From Gigaspora rosea (lineage: Eukaryota; Glomeromycota; Glomeromycetes; Diversisporales; Gigasporaceae): 64,000 nucleotides of DNA. Of the stretch, positions 46,049 to 57,479 are shown in pieces. Position numbers and translations under genes: made by a program. The notes under the pieces were generated by a model. That model was not told the DNA's origin and did not search any database. It saw only the letters and a program-made list of their open reading frames with translations. The DNA lies in assembly GCA_003550325.1 (NCBI GenBank), contig QKWP01002108.1, positions 1-64,000 on the forward strand, read 5' to 3'. Each line of letters starts with the position of its first letter. Positions within the stretch are counted from its first letter, which is position 1.

Positions 46049-46711
46049 GAAAACCCACTAGTAAAAACCTCTTCTGATTAAAAATTATAAAATTGTAGTA
46101 GTTTCGCTTTAGTCAAAGTATATGATCTATGGTTATACATAAATTAAATATGTTAAATCATCCGTTTAATTTACCTATAGTACTTTTTTTATAAAAAAAA
46201 CTCGATCTTTTTAATAACATTTTATCAATCTTGTAATAAAAGTACTATCATATATAATATAAGCCTTATAATTATAAAATACCTTCTCATATTGCACTTC
46301 TTGTTGCTATTGTTTCTACAAGAAATTACTAATTATGTTCATATGGCCAAGCCAAGTATAATTTTACCAAAGAAATAACACAAGTAATTAAGTAGAAATA
46401 CTTTTTTTTTTACCCAATAAGTAGTCTAAAATATTTACAGGTGGTGATTTAGTCTTTATTTCAGATAAATTTGTTATCAAAAATTTAGATCAATGCGTTA
46501 CCGTCATGTATACAAGTATCATCAATAATAATCTTAGTTGTGAGTTTGATACTACTAATATTCCTCTATGCAGTATTGTTTCCAGACATAGTCCAGACTA
46601 TTTTGGGCAGACCGGACATTTTCGGACATTGTCCAAAGTCCATATCCAAATTATGTTCAGGTAAATTGATTGTTACTGGTGTTACTTCTGCTGATGTACC
46701 CTGGCCAAATT
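46049..46711. other. No gene; fragment of a GTCCAGAC-rich repeat
   Basis: AT-rich. 46575-46665 contains several GTCCAGAC/CGGACATT motifs after CAGTATTGTTTCC, resembling one end of a hAT-type element whose other end I could not find. Confidence 0.4.
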
Positions 46712-46883
46712 ATCACGTACAGTGTTGTTGACTGGAAGCTGGAAATTCACTGGACGTCCAGATAATACCAGTGTTCCAGTGGTTCCAGTGAAGTTTTACT
46801 GGAACTGGAACCAATATAATATTAGTCAATAAAACTACGATACATGTGATATGTATGCTAGCTAATCAGTAATCAGTTGCAAG

Positions 46884-49442
46884 CAGTGATGACACATTGT
46901 TATTTAAAAATAAATGACAACTTGTCATATGACAAGTCATTCTTGTCATAAAAAAATCATTTATCTTTTTATGACTATACTTGTCATTTATAGTTTATAT
47001 AATAATTATTTATAGTTTATATAATAATTATTCATAATCACATTGATATTTGCATTGATACGAAGAATTTTGAAAATATATATTTAAAATCTCATTATAG
47101 TGACATCTATCAATTAAACATCACCGTTTGTTGATGAATGACTATAATATTTGATCAAATGTCTCACGAATCATGAACCATATCTCAACTATCCTAATCC
47201 AAATACTAAATGCTTATCCGAAAGAGATTGTTAGAATGGCAACAATAAAGAGCCATTAGGATGATTATTTAACATAATCATAAGGAGTTTTTAGAATAGT
47301 TATTTATCGCTAACTATAAAGAGCTGCTAGAATGATTATTTAATATTAATCATAAAAAACTATTAGAATGATTATTTAAAACTAATCATCAAAAGTTGTT
47401 AGAATGCTAACCATAATGAGCTGTTAGAATGATTATTTAACACTAATCATAAAGAGCTGTTAGAATGATTATTTAACGCTAATCATAATGAGCATTAGAA
47501 TGATTATTTAACGCTAATCATAATGAGCTATTAGAATGATTATTTAACACGAATTATAAAGAGCTGTTAGAATGGTTGCTTGATTCGACTATTTTGATTC
47601 TCACGTACACTCACATGACTGTCACCTTTATTCGATACTATTGACATTAGAGCTCCGAATTTCCAGATTAGTTTACCCCCAAATTTGTATATATATCTTC
47701 TTTTCTTTATTTGAAACTTACATCTATTTTTGTATAATTCATTAAATGTTAGTCAATCCATGTAAACTTGATGATTAACATAAATAGCCCCTTTTTGTAA
47801 AATCTTCATAACATGTTAACGTGCTAGCACGTTTGCGTGTTAAGGGTCACAGATTATAAATATTCTCGAGTGTTAAGCTTAGTAGTAGAGTTAAACAGTA
47901 TGTTAACATGTCAAATAACATATCAATGTGTCGTATATTAAATTCAAATGTATATAAACGAATGAATTTGACTTCAATAAAGAGAGAGACAGATGAAGAG
48001 GGGTTCCCTCCGATTTTACTTAAGGAAAATAAAGGAAGTAAGCTAGTGTAGAGCTGAAGAGACCTTTATTTGAGTAAATCAGAAACTATCTCCTAGTAAC
48101 TATTAAAGTTAAATCGGTTAAACGTATACGCTCTCCCTCTTTTAATATTTTCACTATTTTACATCTTGCTTATTATGTAATGGAAATTTGAAAAAGACGT
48201 AGATTTTTCACCTATATTTCGCAGAATATTATAACCACAATATAGAAGTTGGATTTGTTATCACTTGTATACTAAAGTTAATAATAAAATCAGTAGAATA
48301 TCCATTAAATTGAATATGAAAACAGATAATGGATCCAAGCTCTACTATAATAGATTATATACAGTAAAATTGATTAAAAAATGGTTAAATCTAACCTATA
48401 AAATATCTAGTAGTGATTTAAAAAAAAAGGTCGATTCAAATATAGATATAAAACAAAAAAGACGATTTAAATATAATTGAAAAAATGAAACATGTGACAC
48501 TAAAGGAACTACTTAAATTATTATATCATTAATAAATATGAACTACGTTTATTATTATTAATCTATTACGTCAAGCATCGCCCGAATCATTTTTCAATAA
48601 GTGAAAATTAAAAAATCATAACTGTAAAGTCTGACTCTATGATTGGTACCCGGAGCAATTCATATTATATACGAAGAATAATTAACACCTTTATGCTTTG
48701 GAGGATAACCTGTTGGTGTAAAACACACTGAAAAAACTGGCAAATTTGAAATAACAAAAATGCACACCAGATACATCTCAAACCGAGAAGTATTATTAGT
48801 TACCAATCTATGGTTGTGATTTCTGTTATATCGTTTAGTTGATTAATATAATATAATTATAGTTAGTTGATAACTAGTTGATAACTAGCAATTAATTTTA
48901 ATCAAACCAGTTGATAATAAATCGATTAGTGTTTAACTTTTTTAAATCGATTAGTTGAAAAGTTGCCAACTATTAGGTTTTTCAACTAATGATTTGGAAC
49001 ACTAAGTCATCCTAACCAGGAATGGATGTTAAACTGTAAAATATGAAAAATAACGTCTAGGGGCATGGTTTGAGTAATGGCCAGGATTAAGCTTAATTCA
49101 ATCATAATTCGAAATTAACTTTTGGGAGTTATTTTGCATTTATATGGAAAATCTAATTTAGAAATATTGAATAACTCCGATATAGATAGTATCGAATTCA
49201 GCTGATTTGATGAATTTTATGATCATCAATAATTATTTTTTAGTAATGTTTTTGATAATAGTAATACTGTCATTTATTTGTCATTTTAATGTCATTTATA
49301 AAAATATTTTTTATGACTTGTCATTTTGCCATGGTTTTGTATAAAATTTTTTTATAATAAATGACATTGTCATTTTAAAATGACATATCATTTATAGTCA
49401 TTTTCATAAAAATTTTTATGACCTTGTCATTTGCCATCACTG
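46884..49442. mobile_element. 2.6-kb hAT element nested in the larger hAT
   Basis: Ends CAGTGATGACA and TTGCCATCACTG, with a perfect 8-bp target duplication gttgcaag (46876-46883, 49443-49450). The subterminal regions are full of AAATGACA/TGTCATTT motifs (46905-46990 and 49260-49430). The interior has no transposase frame; it contains a 36-bp minisatellite (47228-47580) and AT-rich sequence. It is non-autonomous and younger than its host element. Confidence 0.92.
47228..47580. repeat. 36-bp minisatellite
   Basis: About ten copies of TTAGAATGATTATTTAACRC followed by TAATCATAAAGAGCTG, with some units shortened. It lies wholly inside the nested hAT element. Confidence 0.85.
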
Positions 49443-49795
49443 GTTGCAAGTAGGGATCGCCTTGACTATTTTATTAAAGTCAGGTCCCGAGTCAAACTTG
49501 GGAACTCAACTTGCAATTTAAACATTTAAATATAACAATAAGCATACTTTGCATACGTATGCATTTACTATTTAATATATGTGCTAAGTTCTCAGAACTG
49601 GACTTTTAACTTTTTTAACTCTTTGAATCGAACTTTTAAGCACTTTTATTTTACTATTACACGTAACTGGCTAAAAATCGAGATGGGTCTAATTTTATAA
49701 AATCTATTTAAATTTATTTATATTTTGTAATACATATTCACTCCAAAATCCAACTCTAATACTCTGCAATCCCCCTTTTATCAAATAAAACCATG

Positions 49796-52790
49796 TTACT
49801 CATTTATATTCATGTACTTTGGTTTTAAAAATAATGGACCAAAGAGGTTTCTCAAATTCCACTTTGCTATATGATTTATTGCGGGATGCATATGATTGCT
49901 TAATAAATCACTACTCATGTTATATTCATTATCTTCACGTTCCACCTCTTCATCTTCTAGTATCGCAGTTTCTTCATCTACTAACATTTGCCCCCATTCG
50001 CACAGTTGATCTTCCCAACTATCAGATTCTATATTTGAATTGTCTTTTTCGTCCAGTTCAATCAGATCATCAGGTTCGTTCAGATTATTTGATTCTTGTG
50101 AATCTACTGGTTCAATAGTCGGAATAAGCGATATATTATAAGGCTTTTGTTTCTTTCGATGAGAAAAGTTAATTGAGGCACGAATTTGGCTCATAGCCAA
50201 TACTTTATCGTTCTGCATTTAAAAAATTAATTTTTTTTTTTAAAAAAAAAATTCAAATTAATTATAATATCTACCTTGAGGCGACATCTTTGGTTGGTAT
50301 GAAGAAATCCTATTGAACTCCATAAACGTTCTATAGATGCTGCATTAACACAAATTCCAAATAGCCGCATAGCTAAAGGGCCTAATTCTTTAGTCGAGGA
50401 GGAGGCGAATTCCCAAAATCCCAATACATCTTCTTCAAACTGTTCATATGATTCACAATCAAATGGACATTTACGTTTCCTATACATTTCAAATTCAAGT
50501 AAAATACGAGTTGGTTGACGTCCAAACCATGCTTTATAGTAATAAGTAATAAACTGAGCAAGATAAGTAAAATTTAAATTTTAGTATTAGTATTAAACCA
50601 TGTATCACGAATATTTGGATTTAAAAGAAAGGCTAATAGTAATAATGGCTGTTCCCATTGTTTTCATTTTTGCTCTAATCGTGAGATCATATATTCTGAT
50701 AAATCTACTTCATCATGTTCCTCCCACATTTTCAAGATTCCACCAAAAGCTTGTAATACTTCGTGAAGACGGGCGGTATCTGATTGTAGCTTATTGAGTG
50801 CTTCGCAATAAGGATGAAGTAGAGAATGTAACGATTTTATTGATTGCCAACAACTATCACTAAGCAGGATTGATGTTATATTACGCGGTAGGTAAAGTTC
50901 ATCCAAGCAAGTTGAAGTTGATGATTGACCTAATTCATCATCAGAATTATGCGTCGAAGTATCTAAAGGTAATTTGTACATGGTAGCTAAGTTCTTTAAA
51001 AAGAATTAAAGAAAAAATAATAATATTAACTATATGCCATTTTTCTACCAAATTCGTTCACAATCAAATTCGTATATTTTGATTCATCGTTATATCTTGT
51101 TAACTAGTGATTTTTGATATCATTCTAATCATTTGTACAATAACAAGATATCAATATCAATGATTGATCGAAATATACAAATTTGGTTGAGGTATGGATT
51201 TGGTAGGAAATAGCATACCGGTAATAAAAGAATAATCATAAAAATCCTTACTTGTAGAGCCTGGCGAGATTTTATTAGGCTTTTGATACAATAGGAATAA
51301 GAATTCCAACGAGTATCTGCCGGACAAATCAAGGTAATATATTTCGCATATGTTGTTTTTTGTATATCCCAAAGTTTTCCAATAAAATAGGAATGAATAG
51401 CATTATTAAAATATGCAACTATTTTTAGGGCTTGATTGGATGCAACTTTGAATTCATTGGACTCTTTAAAGATCTCTCCGACTGCAAGGTTACATTGGTA
51501 GATGAAACAGGGAAGAAAAACGATTTGAGGGTATTTTACCCGTAACCGACGCCTATTTAAAATAATTTTTATTATATTTTTTATTTTAATTAATCTTTTT
51601 ATCACTCTTTTCGATTTAGTTGAATCGACGATCTGCATAATTTTTTTTGAGGCCCATGAGTCCAATATTTAATTACTTTAACATATAATATTTTGTAAGA
51701 CTCATCTAATTTTTATTTGTTTTTCTTTTTATCAATAGGTAAGTTCCATAAAATACGACGAACATAAAGTAACTAACTATCTACACTGTATTCACGGATT
51801 ATGCAAGTTGTCGATTCAACTAAATCAAATAATACTTACCTCACACCAGAATATGCTGGAGCACTATCAGAAACAACAGCTGATAATTTAGCACCTATTG
51901 TCAATGTTTCATTAATCATTGATTCAATTTTAGGGATAATTTCAATCATTCGTTCTCGCTCTGAACTTATATCGATTGTTTTCCAAACTAAAGATTCTCC
52001 AATTGATAAGATAAGTAATGAACCAAATATATGTTGTTTCAAGACATTTTTCCACCCGTCAAAGACTAGAGTAACTCCAATGTTATCATTTTTTAATTTT
52101 TGATCACAGGACAGGTCTAAATTTTTTTTCAGCTTTAAGGACATGATTCGATAAAGCATGCCGACAAGGGAGGATAAGATTTGGATTTAAGAACTCATAA
52201 AACTCAAGCATAGCCGGATCTGATGTCCATCGAAAAGACCACCCATTTGATATGGTTATTCTGAGTAATAGCCGCTCAAACTTTGGTTTTTCCTTTGTCG
52301 TGATGTTTCGAACTATAACGTTATCTATAGGATTCGTAGATTTTTTATTGTTGCCAACAGCTTTGGCGAGAGATGAAGTGCTATTACCAGTTGCCATGTC
52401 ACTTGTGTTATCATTTTTTTTTTTAAAAAAAAAATTAATAATAATAATAATGGTTTGATTTTTAAATCTAAATCACATACCAGATAAATCAGCATTTCAG
52501 CGCCTTTTTGAAATAGGTGAAGTCCGTTCTTCCTTATTATTTGTCTTGTTACAATATTCATTTACTGCTTTTTGAGATCCCAGTTTAGCATGAAAGTATT
52601 CACACCTTTTTAAATGGTTTCGAACTGTATTTTTCTTATTAGTTATTGTATCTTTTAGAGCTTCATTTCAACCAAGTGCATTATCGCAAGCTTTGCATAT
52701 ACCATATGTATTGTGTTTATTTGTAGCTTTCATGCCAAGAATAACAATATCTTTTGTGAACTTGTGTTTCTCAGGACCACCAGTGTGTCG
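49796..52790 (-). pseudogene. hAT-family transposase gene, decayed
   Basis: It encoded the cut-and-paste transposase of the surrounding element. In coding order: BED zinc finger (52790-52590: YGICKACDNALG ... VRNHLKRCEYF, with one stop); a conserved N-terminal block (52104-52340: FERLLLRITISNGWSF, EFYEFLNPNL); the catalytic-core start with its Asp (VTLVFDGWKN, near 52070) and VVSDSAPAYSG near 51860; the Cys/His-type block LPCFIYQCNLAVGEIF near 51510; the TRWNS block (ADTRWNSYSYC) near 51310; and the C-terminal dimerisation region (SIERLWSSIGFLHTNQRCRLK, near 50300). A 62-bp GT-AG intron (50274-50213) joins RCRLK to NDKVLAMSQIRA in phase. Stops and shifts elsewhere, plus an acidic tail (50150-49990), complete it. 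The His of the usual HxxN block is Tyr. Confidence 0.82.
50213..50274 (-). other. 62-bp spliceosomal intron in the hAT gene
   Basis: Donor AAG|GTAGAT and acceptor TGCAG|AAC join the two conserved protein blocks without a shift. It contains a run of about eleven T followed by about ten A. Confidence 0.75.
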
Positions 52791-52997
52791 CTGTGCTATT
52801 CATATTAGATATTTGTGGTACAGTTGCCTTTTTTTTAAAAAGTTTGAAACCTCTTTTATATATGTTAAGCTACAAGCGCAATTCAAATAAGGCTTTATAC
52901 AACAATGAGTCTAATCTTTATAATTTATTTTTTATATACAAGAATATAGCTAAAATAGTTGTATTTTTTAGGAAATGGCTGAATAAAAACGGGATTT

Positions 52998-53097
52998 ACA
53001 GTAAAACCTCTATGAATGCACACATTTGGAGACTCGGGCCATTCAGGCCAAAATTTGATGTTTTGGAGAAGGCGTGCACTTAGAGGTTTTACTGATC
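52998..53097. mobile_element. ~100-bp MITE
   Basis: Ends CAGTAAAACCTCTATGAATG and the complement CTTAGAGGTTTTACTG are inverted, the style of Tc1/pogo MITEs. The flanks are TTA and ATC, so a TA duplication is only approximate. It lies upstream of the BED exon of the hAT gene. Confidence 0.65.
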
Positions 53098-53181
53098 ATA
53101 CTTAATTCTGGTTAGAAAGTGCCGAAGTCTATGATGCCACGTCGTAATCCCATTCACAAAACATTGTGTTGAAGTTTAAAC

Positions 53182-53276
53182 TAGGGTCTGCAAGTGCCGG
53201 ACATGGACCTGGTATGCAGGCTCGGGGTGCTGGGTGCCAGGCACACTAGCAACCCATCCGGCATTTGCAGAGCCTA
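53182..53276. mobile_element. 95-bp hAT-type MITE
   Basis: Ends TAGGGTCTGCAAGTGCCGG and CCGGCATTTGCAGAGCCTA; 8-bp duplication gtttaaac (53174-53181) and gtttaaat (53277-53284), one C-to-T difference. Very short, so clearly mobilised in trans if at all. Confidence 0.82.
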
Positions 53277-53339
53277 GTTTAAATAGGAAATTTCAACAAT
53301 ACTCGTATTCATTGTTGAATTTTTTTTTTAACATTATTA

Positions 53340-53800
53340 TTAGAGTCTGCATACTCGGCACGTGCCTTGTGCCACTTCTGCACTTTGCCCATAACTATTC
53401 TCATGAATTTTTTTTTGGCACTTTTGCGCCCACATTTCGAATTAACCTAACATAAAATAGTCCAAATTTATAGTAAGACAACTTTCACATTTTTGTGGAC
53501 ACGGCCGGTCTGATGTATTTGTGCTCATAGGCACTGGCATGGCACAAGGCATTGGTGCCTGGCGTAAAGCCTATGTGCCAACACGAGCATTTGCAGAACT
53601 TCTTATGAAAACAATATTTGATTCTTTTTTTTTTTTAAAAAAAAAAGCTGCATATACTCATCTGCACAGAGTAAGGTATCTAGACGAGCATTTGCAGAAC
53701 TTCTTANTATGTGCCAACACGAGCATTTGCAGAACTTCTTATGAAAACAATATTTGATTCTTTTTTTTTTTTTAAAAAAAAAATAGTATATACTCGTCTG
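53340..53800. other. GCC-rich repeat fragments and an assembly join
   Basis: 53345-53600 holds several TGCCTGGCRC/GGCACRTGCC motifs like those of the 95-bp MITE, probably a larger relative. 53570-53660 and 53708-53790 are near-identical on either side of the N at 53706, so one copy is probably an unmerged overlap. Confidence 0.6.
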
Positions 53801-54601
53801 CACAGAGTAGGATGTCAGAATTTCAGAATCAACAAGGCATTGTCGTGAAATAATAATAATTGGAAAAACTGCTTTACAATTGTATTTAGAAAATAGTATG
53901 TAAAATTACAGATGACCATAAACTAACATTTGCATATAGAATCGTATTTAATAATCCAGTTAGTTTTTAGTTTGCATAATATTTTCGGCCTAATTTTTTT
54001 AAGATTTTTTATGCTACTGTAGTTTAAATAGGTTATATATATGCTGTAATAGTTTATTTACTGCAAAAAAAATATTGAATAAAAATTATTTTAATGAATG
54101 TAATAATTTATTTAATAAGCATTCTTTACGCTAATGAATTAAAAATTAATAATAAATTTTTAGCATAAGTTGATTTGGAAAATTCAATTTCAATGTACAA
54201 TATATATATGTTTAACAGGTTATTTATTTGTGATTACATTATAGTGAAGCCTCCCGCATTAGCTTTGTGTTTAATCAAACTTTAAAATGTTTTTTGACTT
54301 GCCAGATCTCACTGGACCACACTGGACCTTACTGGAACTTCCATCCAGTGATAAAAAAAAACGTGACTAGAAGGTCTAGTGACAACTTATCACTGGAACC
54401 TATATATGTTCTAGTTTCATTTAGTTAGTTCCAGCTACCCTTCCAGTTCCAGTGATCTTCACTGGACCGGTCTTTTAACAACACTGATTATGTAGATCAC
54501 AAGACTACTGCGCCTCAAATGATGGAACTGCTATTTATACAATATCGGGTGCTCCTACCATATAGGGTACATCAGAGAGATATAATACGAAGGGTTGATA
54601 T

Positions 54602-55234
54602 TGTAGGGATTATACATGAGGACGAAAGCATTTCGGGTTCTAAAACCCGAAATTAAAATTTGAAGACAAAATGTTTTTGATCTATTTTACTTGAAAGATG
54701 AAATTATTTGATACTTTTTTTGAATAGACGAAATTATAAAGAACATATCTATATAAATTTATTTGCTCTTCCTTATAAAAAATTTTATTTTTCTCTAATG
54801 AAGACGAAATAGGCCTTTTTCAAAAATCAATTTCAGTGGCATCACTAGTAGGGATGATAGGAATCAGAATAATATCATCAATGATAGATAGATTATAAAT
54901 AATATATAGAACATTCATAGCATAAAAGCCATATTTTTAGTATATAATATTTTGTTATATAAACGGGTGATATCTGCTCCACTTTGTAGGCATGTTTGCC
55001 ATTACAATTCTTTATTATAAATAAAAAGACATTACATTCTTTATTTTGATTCTATAAATTACATTATGTACTCTTTCAAACTGCTAAATCACTATATATA
55101 AACCCTCTTGCTCATCAATAAACTAACAACTATGATATAACACCGCACAGTTTCGTGACTCTGTGCTTATATGACTCCCTGTCGATAGTTGCTCTGTTAG
55201 CCTTGATTTCTGAGAGGCACTTCATGGGTTAACA
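54602..55234 (+). repeat. LTR-like sequence (single copy)
   Basis: It begins TGTAGGGATTATACATGAGG and ends GGGTTAACA, with a TATA-like CACTATATATAAACC near 55091, matching the layout of the LTR at 27683. The sequence directly after it resembles the primer site of that element. No second LTR or internal gene was found before 55480, so it is a truncated element. The left limit is a guess from the TG. Confidence 0.45.
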
Positions 55235-55252
55235 ATTAGGTGACTGTGAGAT
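55235..55252 (+). promoter_or_regulatory. Primer-binding-site-like sequence
   Basis: ATTAGGTGACTGTGAGAT follows the LTR-like end and shares GGTGACTGTGAGAT with the site at 28894. This supports a related retrotransposon family. Confidence 0.5.
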
Positions 55253-55990
55253 ACGCAACTAGAATCTACGTGAAGTAAAAACAATAACTCTGTATGAATT
55301 TGATTATACACTTTGTGTAAGCCACCATACCTGATTCTGTGTGAATTAACCAATGAAGAAAGAAAATAATACTCAGTTAGGGAGCTTCCAGAAATCAGCT
55401 GATTTCAAAGGGGTGGGTGGGTCAGCTGAAGTATCAGGTATAATTCCAGCCAAAATTTTATAATTCTGGCCAAAGTTACAAAATTATTTTTAACCAAAAT
55501 TATAGATTTATTAATATTACTTAATAATGAATAACTTTTAATTTACTGGATCAAATTTAATGATTTAACTATCAAAATGATCCTCTCAATAAGAAGATTC
55601 TAGTAAGCCAAAATCATTAAAATCTAATCACTAGATTCTAAGAACAGAATAGATATATGTTACTATAAAAGTTTTATAGTTTATTAAAAAATTATAACTA
55701 TTTATAGTAACACAAATTTATTCTGATCTCTGAATTCTGTAATTGGATTTTTATGATTTTGGCCTTGCTGATCCTCTCATTGAGCTGATCATTTTGGTAG
55801 TGAAATTGACCTAGTAGATCAAAAGTTATTAACAATTAAAATTAATTTTCAATTGTTAATAACTTTTGATCTACTGGACCAATTTTGATGATTTAACTGC
55901 CAAAATGATTAGCTCAATAAGAAGATTCTATTAAGCCCAAAATCATTAAAATTTAATCACTGGAGGAATAGATTTGTATTACTATAGAAG

Positions 55991-56573
55991 TTTTTTTTTT
56001 TTGTTATTTTAACCCTAGTTCACTATGCTAGGGGCGCGTGTAGCGCTCATTTATTAGTTCAATTTTAAGGTCGATTTTACATTTTACATTTATATTACAT
56101 GCGGGTTTTCTAATACTATATCACCCTCCAATCATCTATGTAACCTAGCTGACTCCGGCAGGCCGCTCACACCGGTGCTCCGTACCATTTTCAGATTGTA
56201 GGTAGCTTTAAGGAACTACTATTCCGCCTGGTCGCTTTATAGATTGGCCGTTTTTCATCTACCCTGGGAATACTTTCTATTTTTGGTATAGTATTGTTGG
56301 GTACCCCGTATGTATTTTTCCTGATCGGGAAGCCTCAATTTTAATGACTTTTGTTGTCAGATTTTATCCTTTTTTGGCATTATCAGACCGTGTGGCTGTG
56401 TCATACAACCTTACTTGTTATTTTGTCGTAGCTCACTGTCGTAAACAGAAATTTCTCCACAGATCCTTTCATTCGTGGCGCTAGCATAGTTTTCGTCTCC
56501 CATTGAACTTGAACCGGTGACCTTGCGAATGCGAACCCGGAGTGCCAACTACTGCACTATCGACCCAGGGACC
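55991..56573 (-). mobile_element. tRNA-derived SINE, apparently full length
   Basis: A 583-bp insertion between direct repeats ttactatagaagtttt (from 55979 and from 56574). On the minus strand the head reads ATAGTGCAGTAGTTGGCAC, fitting a Pol III A box, and about 30 bases later CACCGGTTCAAGTTC, fitting a B box. The other end is a run of twelve T, the complement of an A tail. Head, tail and long target duplication are those of a SINE moved by LINE machinery. The ~500-bp body has no recognised match. The parent tRNA was not identified. Confidence 0.85.
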
Positions 56574-56673
56574 TTACTATAGAAGTTTTATAATTTATTA
56601 AAAAATTATATTTATAAACTATTTATAGTAACACAAATTTATTTCGATTTATAGATCAGGTGATTAGATTTTT

Positions 56674-57126
56674 TAGTGTTACAAGCCGGCTAAAGCAACC
56701 ATGACTAAATTGGCTTAGCCGACTAAGCCAGCTAATGCAATATAATCAGCTAGCTAATATGGCTTAAGATTACATGATTACTATAACATAATTTAGGCCA
56801 GAGTGTTTAATGCTAAGTAATTACATGTAATTTTACGTTTTAGAAAATTAAATTTTCATCACAACATACATAAAGTACAGAAGTAACAGAGATACAATAA
56901 TTTGGTTTGAATGTACGACCCGAATTGAATCACCAAAAATTTGAACTAAATGTCATGTGTTCAAAATTATTTAACGAAATTTACTCAAAATTACACAAAG
57001 TTACGTAAAATTACTTTAAAATACAGTAAACCTTTGATAATTTCTGATAGCCATTAATAGCCATTTAGCTGATATTTTTATCAGCTGGTTAAGCTAGCCA
57101 ATAAAAACCTTACGCTTGTAACACTA
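56674..57126. mobile_element. hAT-type MITE with AGCCGGCT motifs
   Basis: 453 bp, ends TAGTGTTACAAGC and GCTTGTAACACTA. Flanks agattttt (56666-56673) and gaattttt (57127-57134). The uninterrupted relative at about 55746 reads ggatttttatgatttt, so both flanks derive from ggattttt by one G-to-A change each. Subterminal GGCTTAGCC/AGCTGGCT motifs are present at both ends. Confidence 0.88.
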
Positions 57127-57479
57127 GAATTTTTATGATTTTGAACTTACTAGAACCCTCGCATTAGGCTAATCATTTTAGTAGCTAAATCATCGAAATT
57201 GGCCCAGTAAATCAAAAGTTATTAACAATTAAAAATTAATTTTCAATTGTTAATAACTTTTGATAGAAAAATCTTTCCCGTACACCCCTGAAAATCGCAA
57301 AACACAACAAACAAAAAATTTCATCAGTGGAAAAGAGCATCCTTCGCATAATAACTAAGCTTAATTAAGTATTAACTAGACAGAAATTGTCTGGGCTTCC
57401 CTTCACAACGTCCAATATAAAGCGAAGTCAAAGTCGAACCACCTGTATGCTTCCTCCTGCTTTAAAACCATTGCCGACT

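Larger units (their letters stand above)
46720..54486 (-). mobile_element. 7.8-kb hAT transposon with nested elements
   Basis: Ends CAGTGTTGTTGACTGG and the complement of CAGTGTTGTTAAAAGACCGG. Flanks atcacgta (46712-46719) and attatgta (54487-54494) form an 8-bp duplication with two C-to-T differences. Both subterminal regions are rich in CACTGGAAC/GTTCCAGTG motifs. Inside lie a decayed hAT transposase gene on the minus strand (49.8-52.8 kb), a complete second hAT element (46884-49442) and two MITEs. Without the nested elements it is about 5 kb. Confidence 0.87.
55480..57265. repeat. Repeat region with copies in both orientations
   Basis: Blocks containing ATTTACTGGATCAAATTTAA, AAAATGATCCTCTCAATAAG and TTGTTAATAACTTTTGATCT recur at about 55520-55690, 55715-55870 (inverted), 55840-55990 and 57120-57265 (inverted). 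They form palindromes centred near 55840 and 57235. A SINE and a hAT MITE interrupt the series, and LINE copy 2 cuts off its right end. Confidence 0.7.

Noticed and set aside
48265-48480. Lys-rich 71-codon frame
   Set aside because: Lies inside the non-coding part of a nested hAT element, with composition expected of A-rich DNA and no recognisable motif.
56490-56573. A functional tRNA gene
   Set aside because: A- and B-box-like sequences are present, but it is the head of a SINE with an A tail and target duplication, and it does not form a full tRNA sequence that I can fold.
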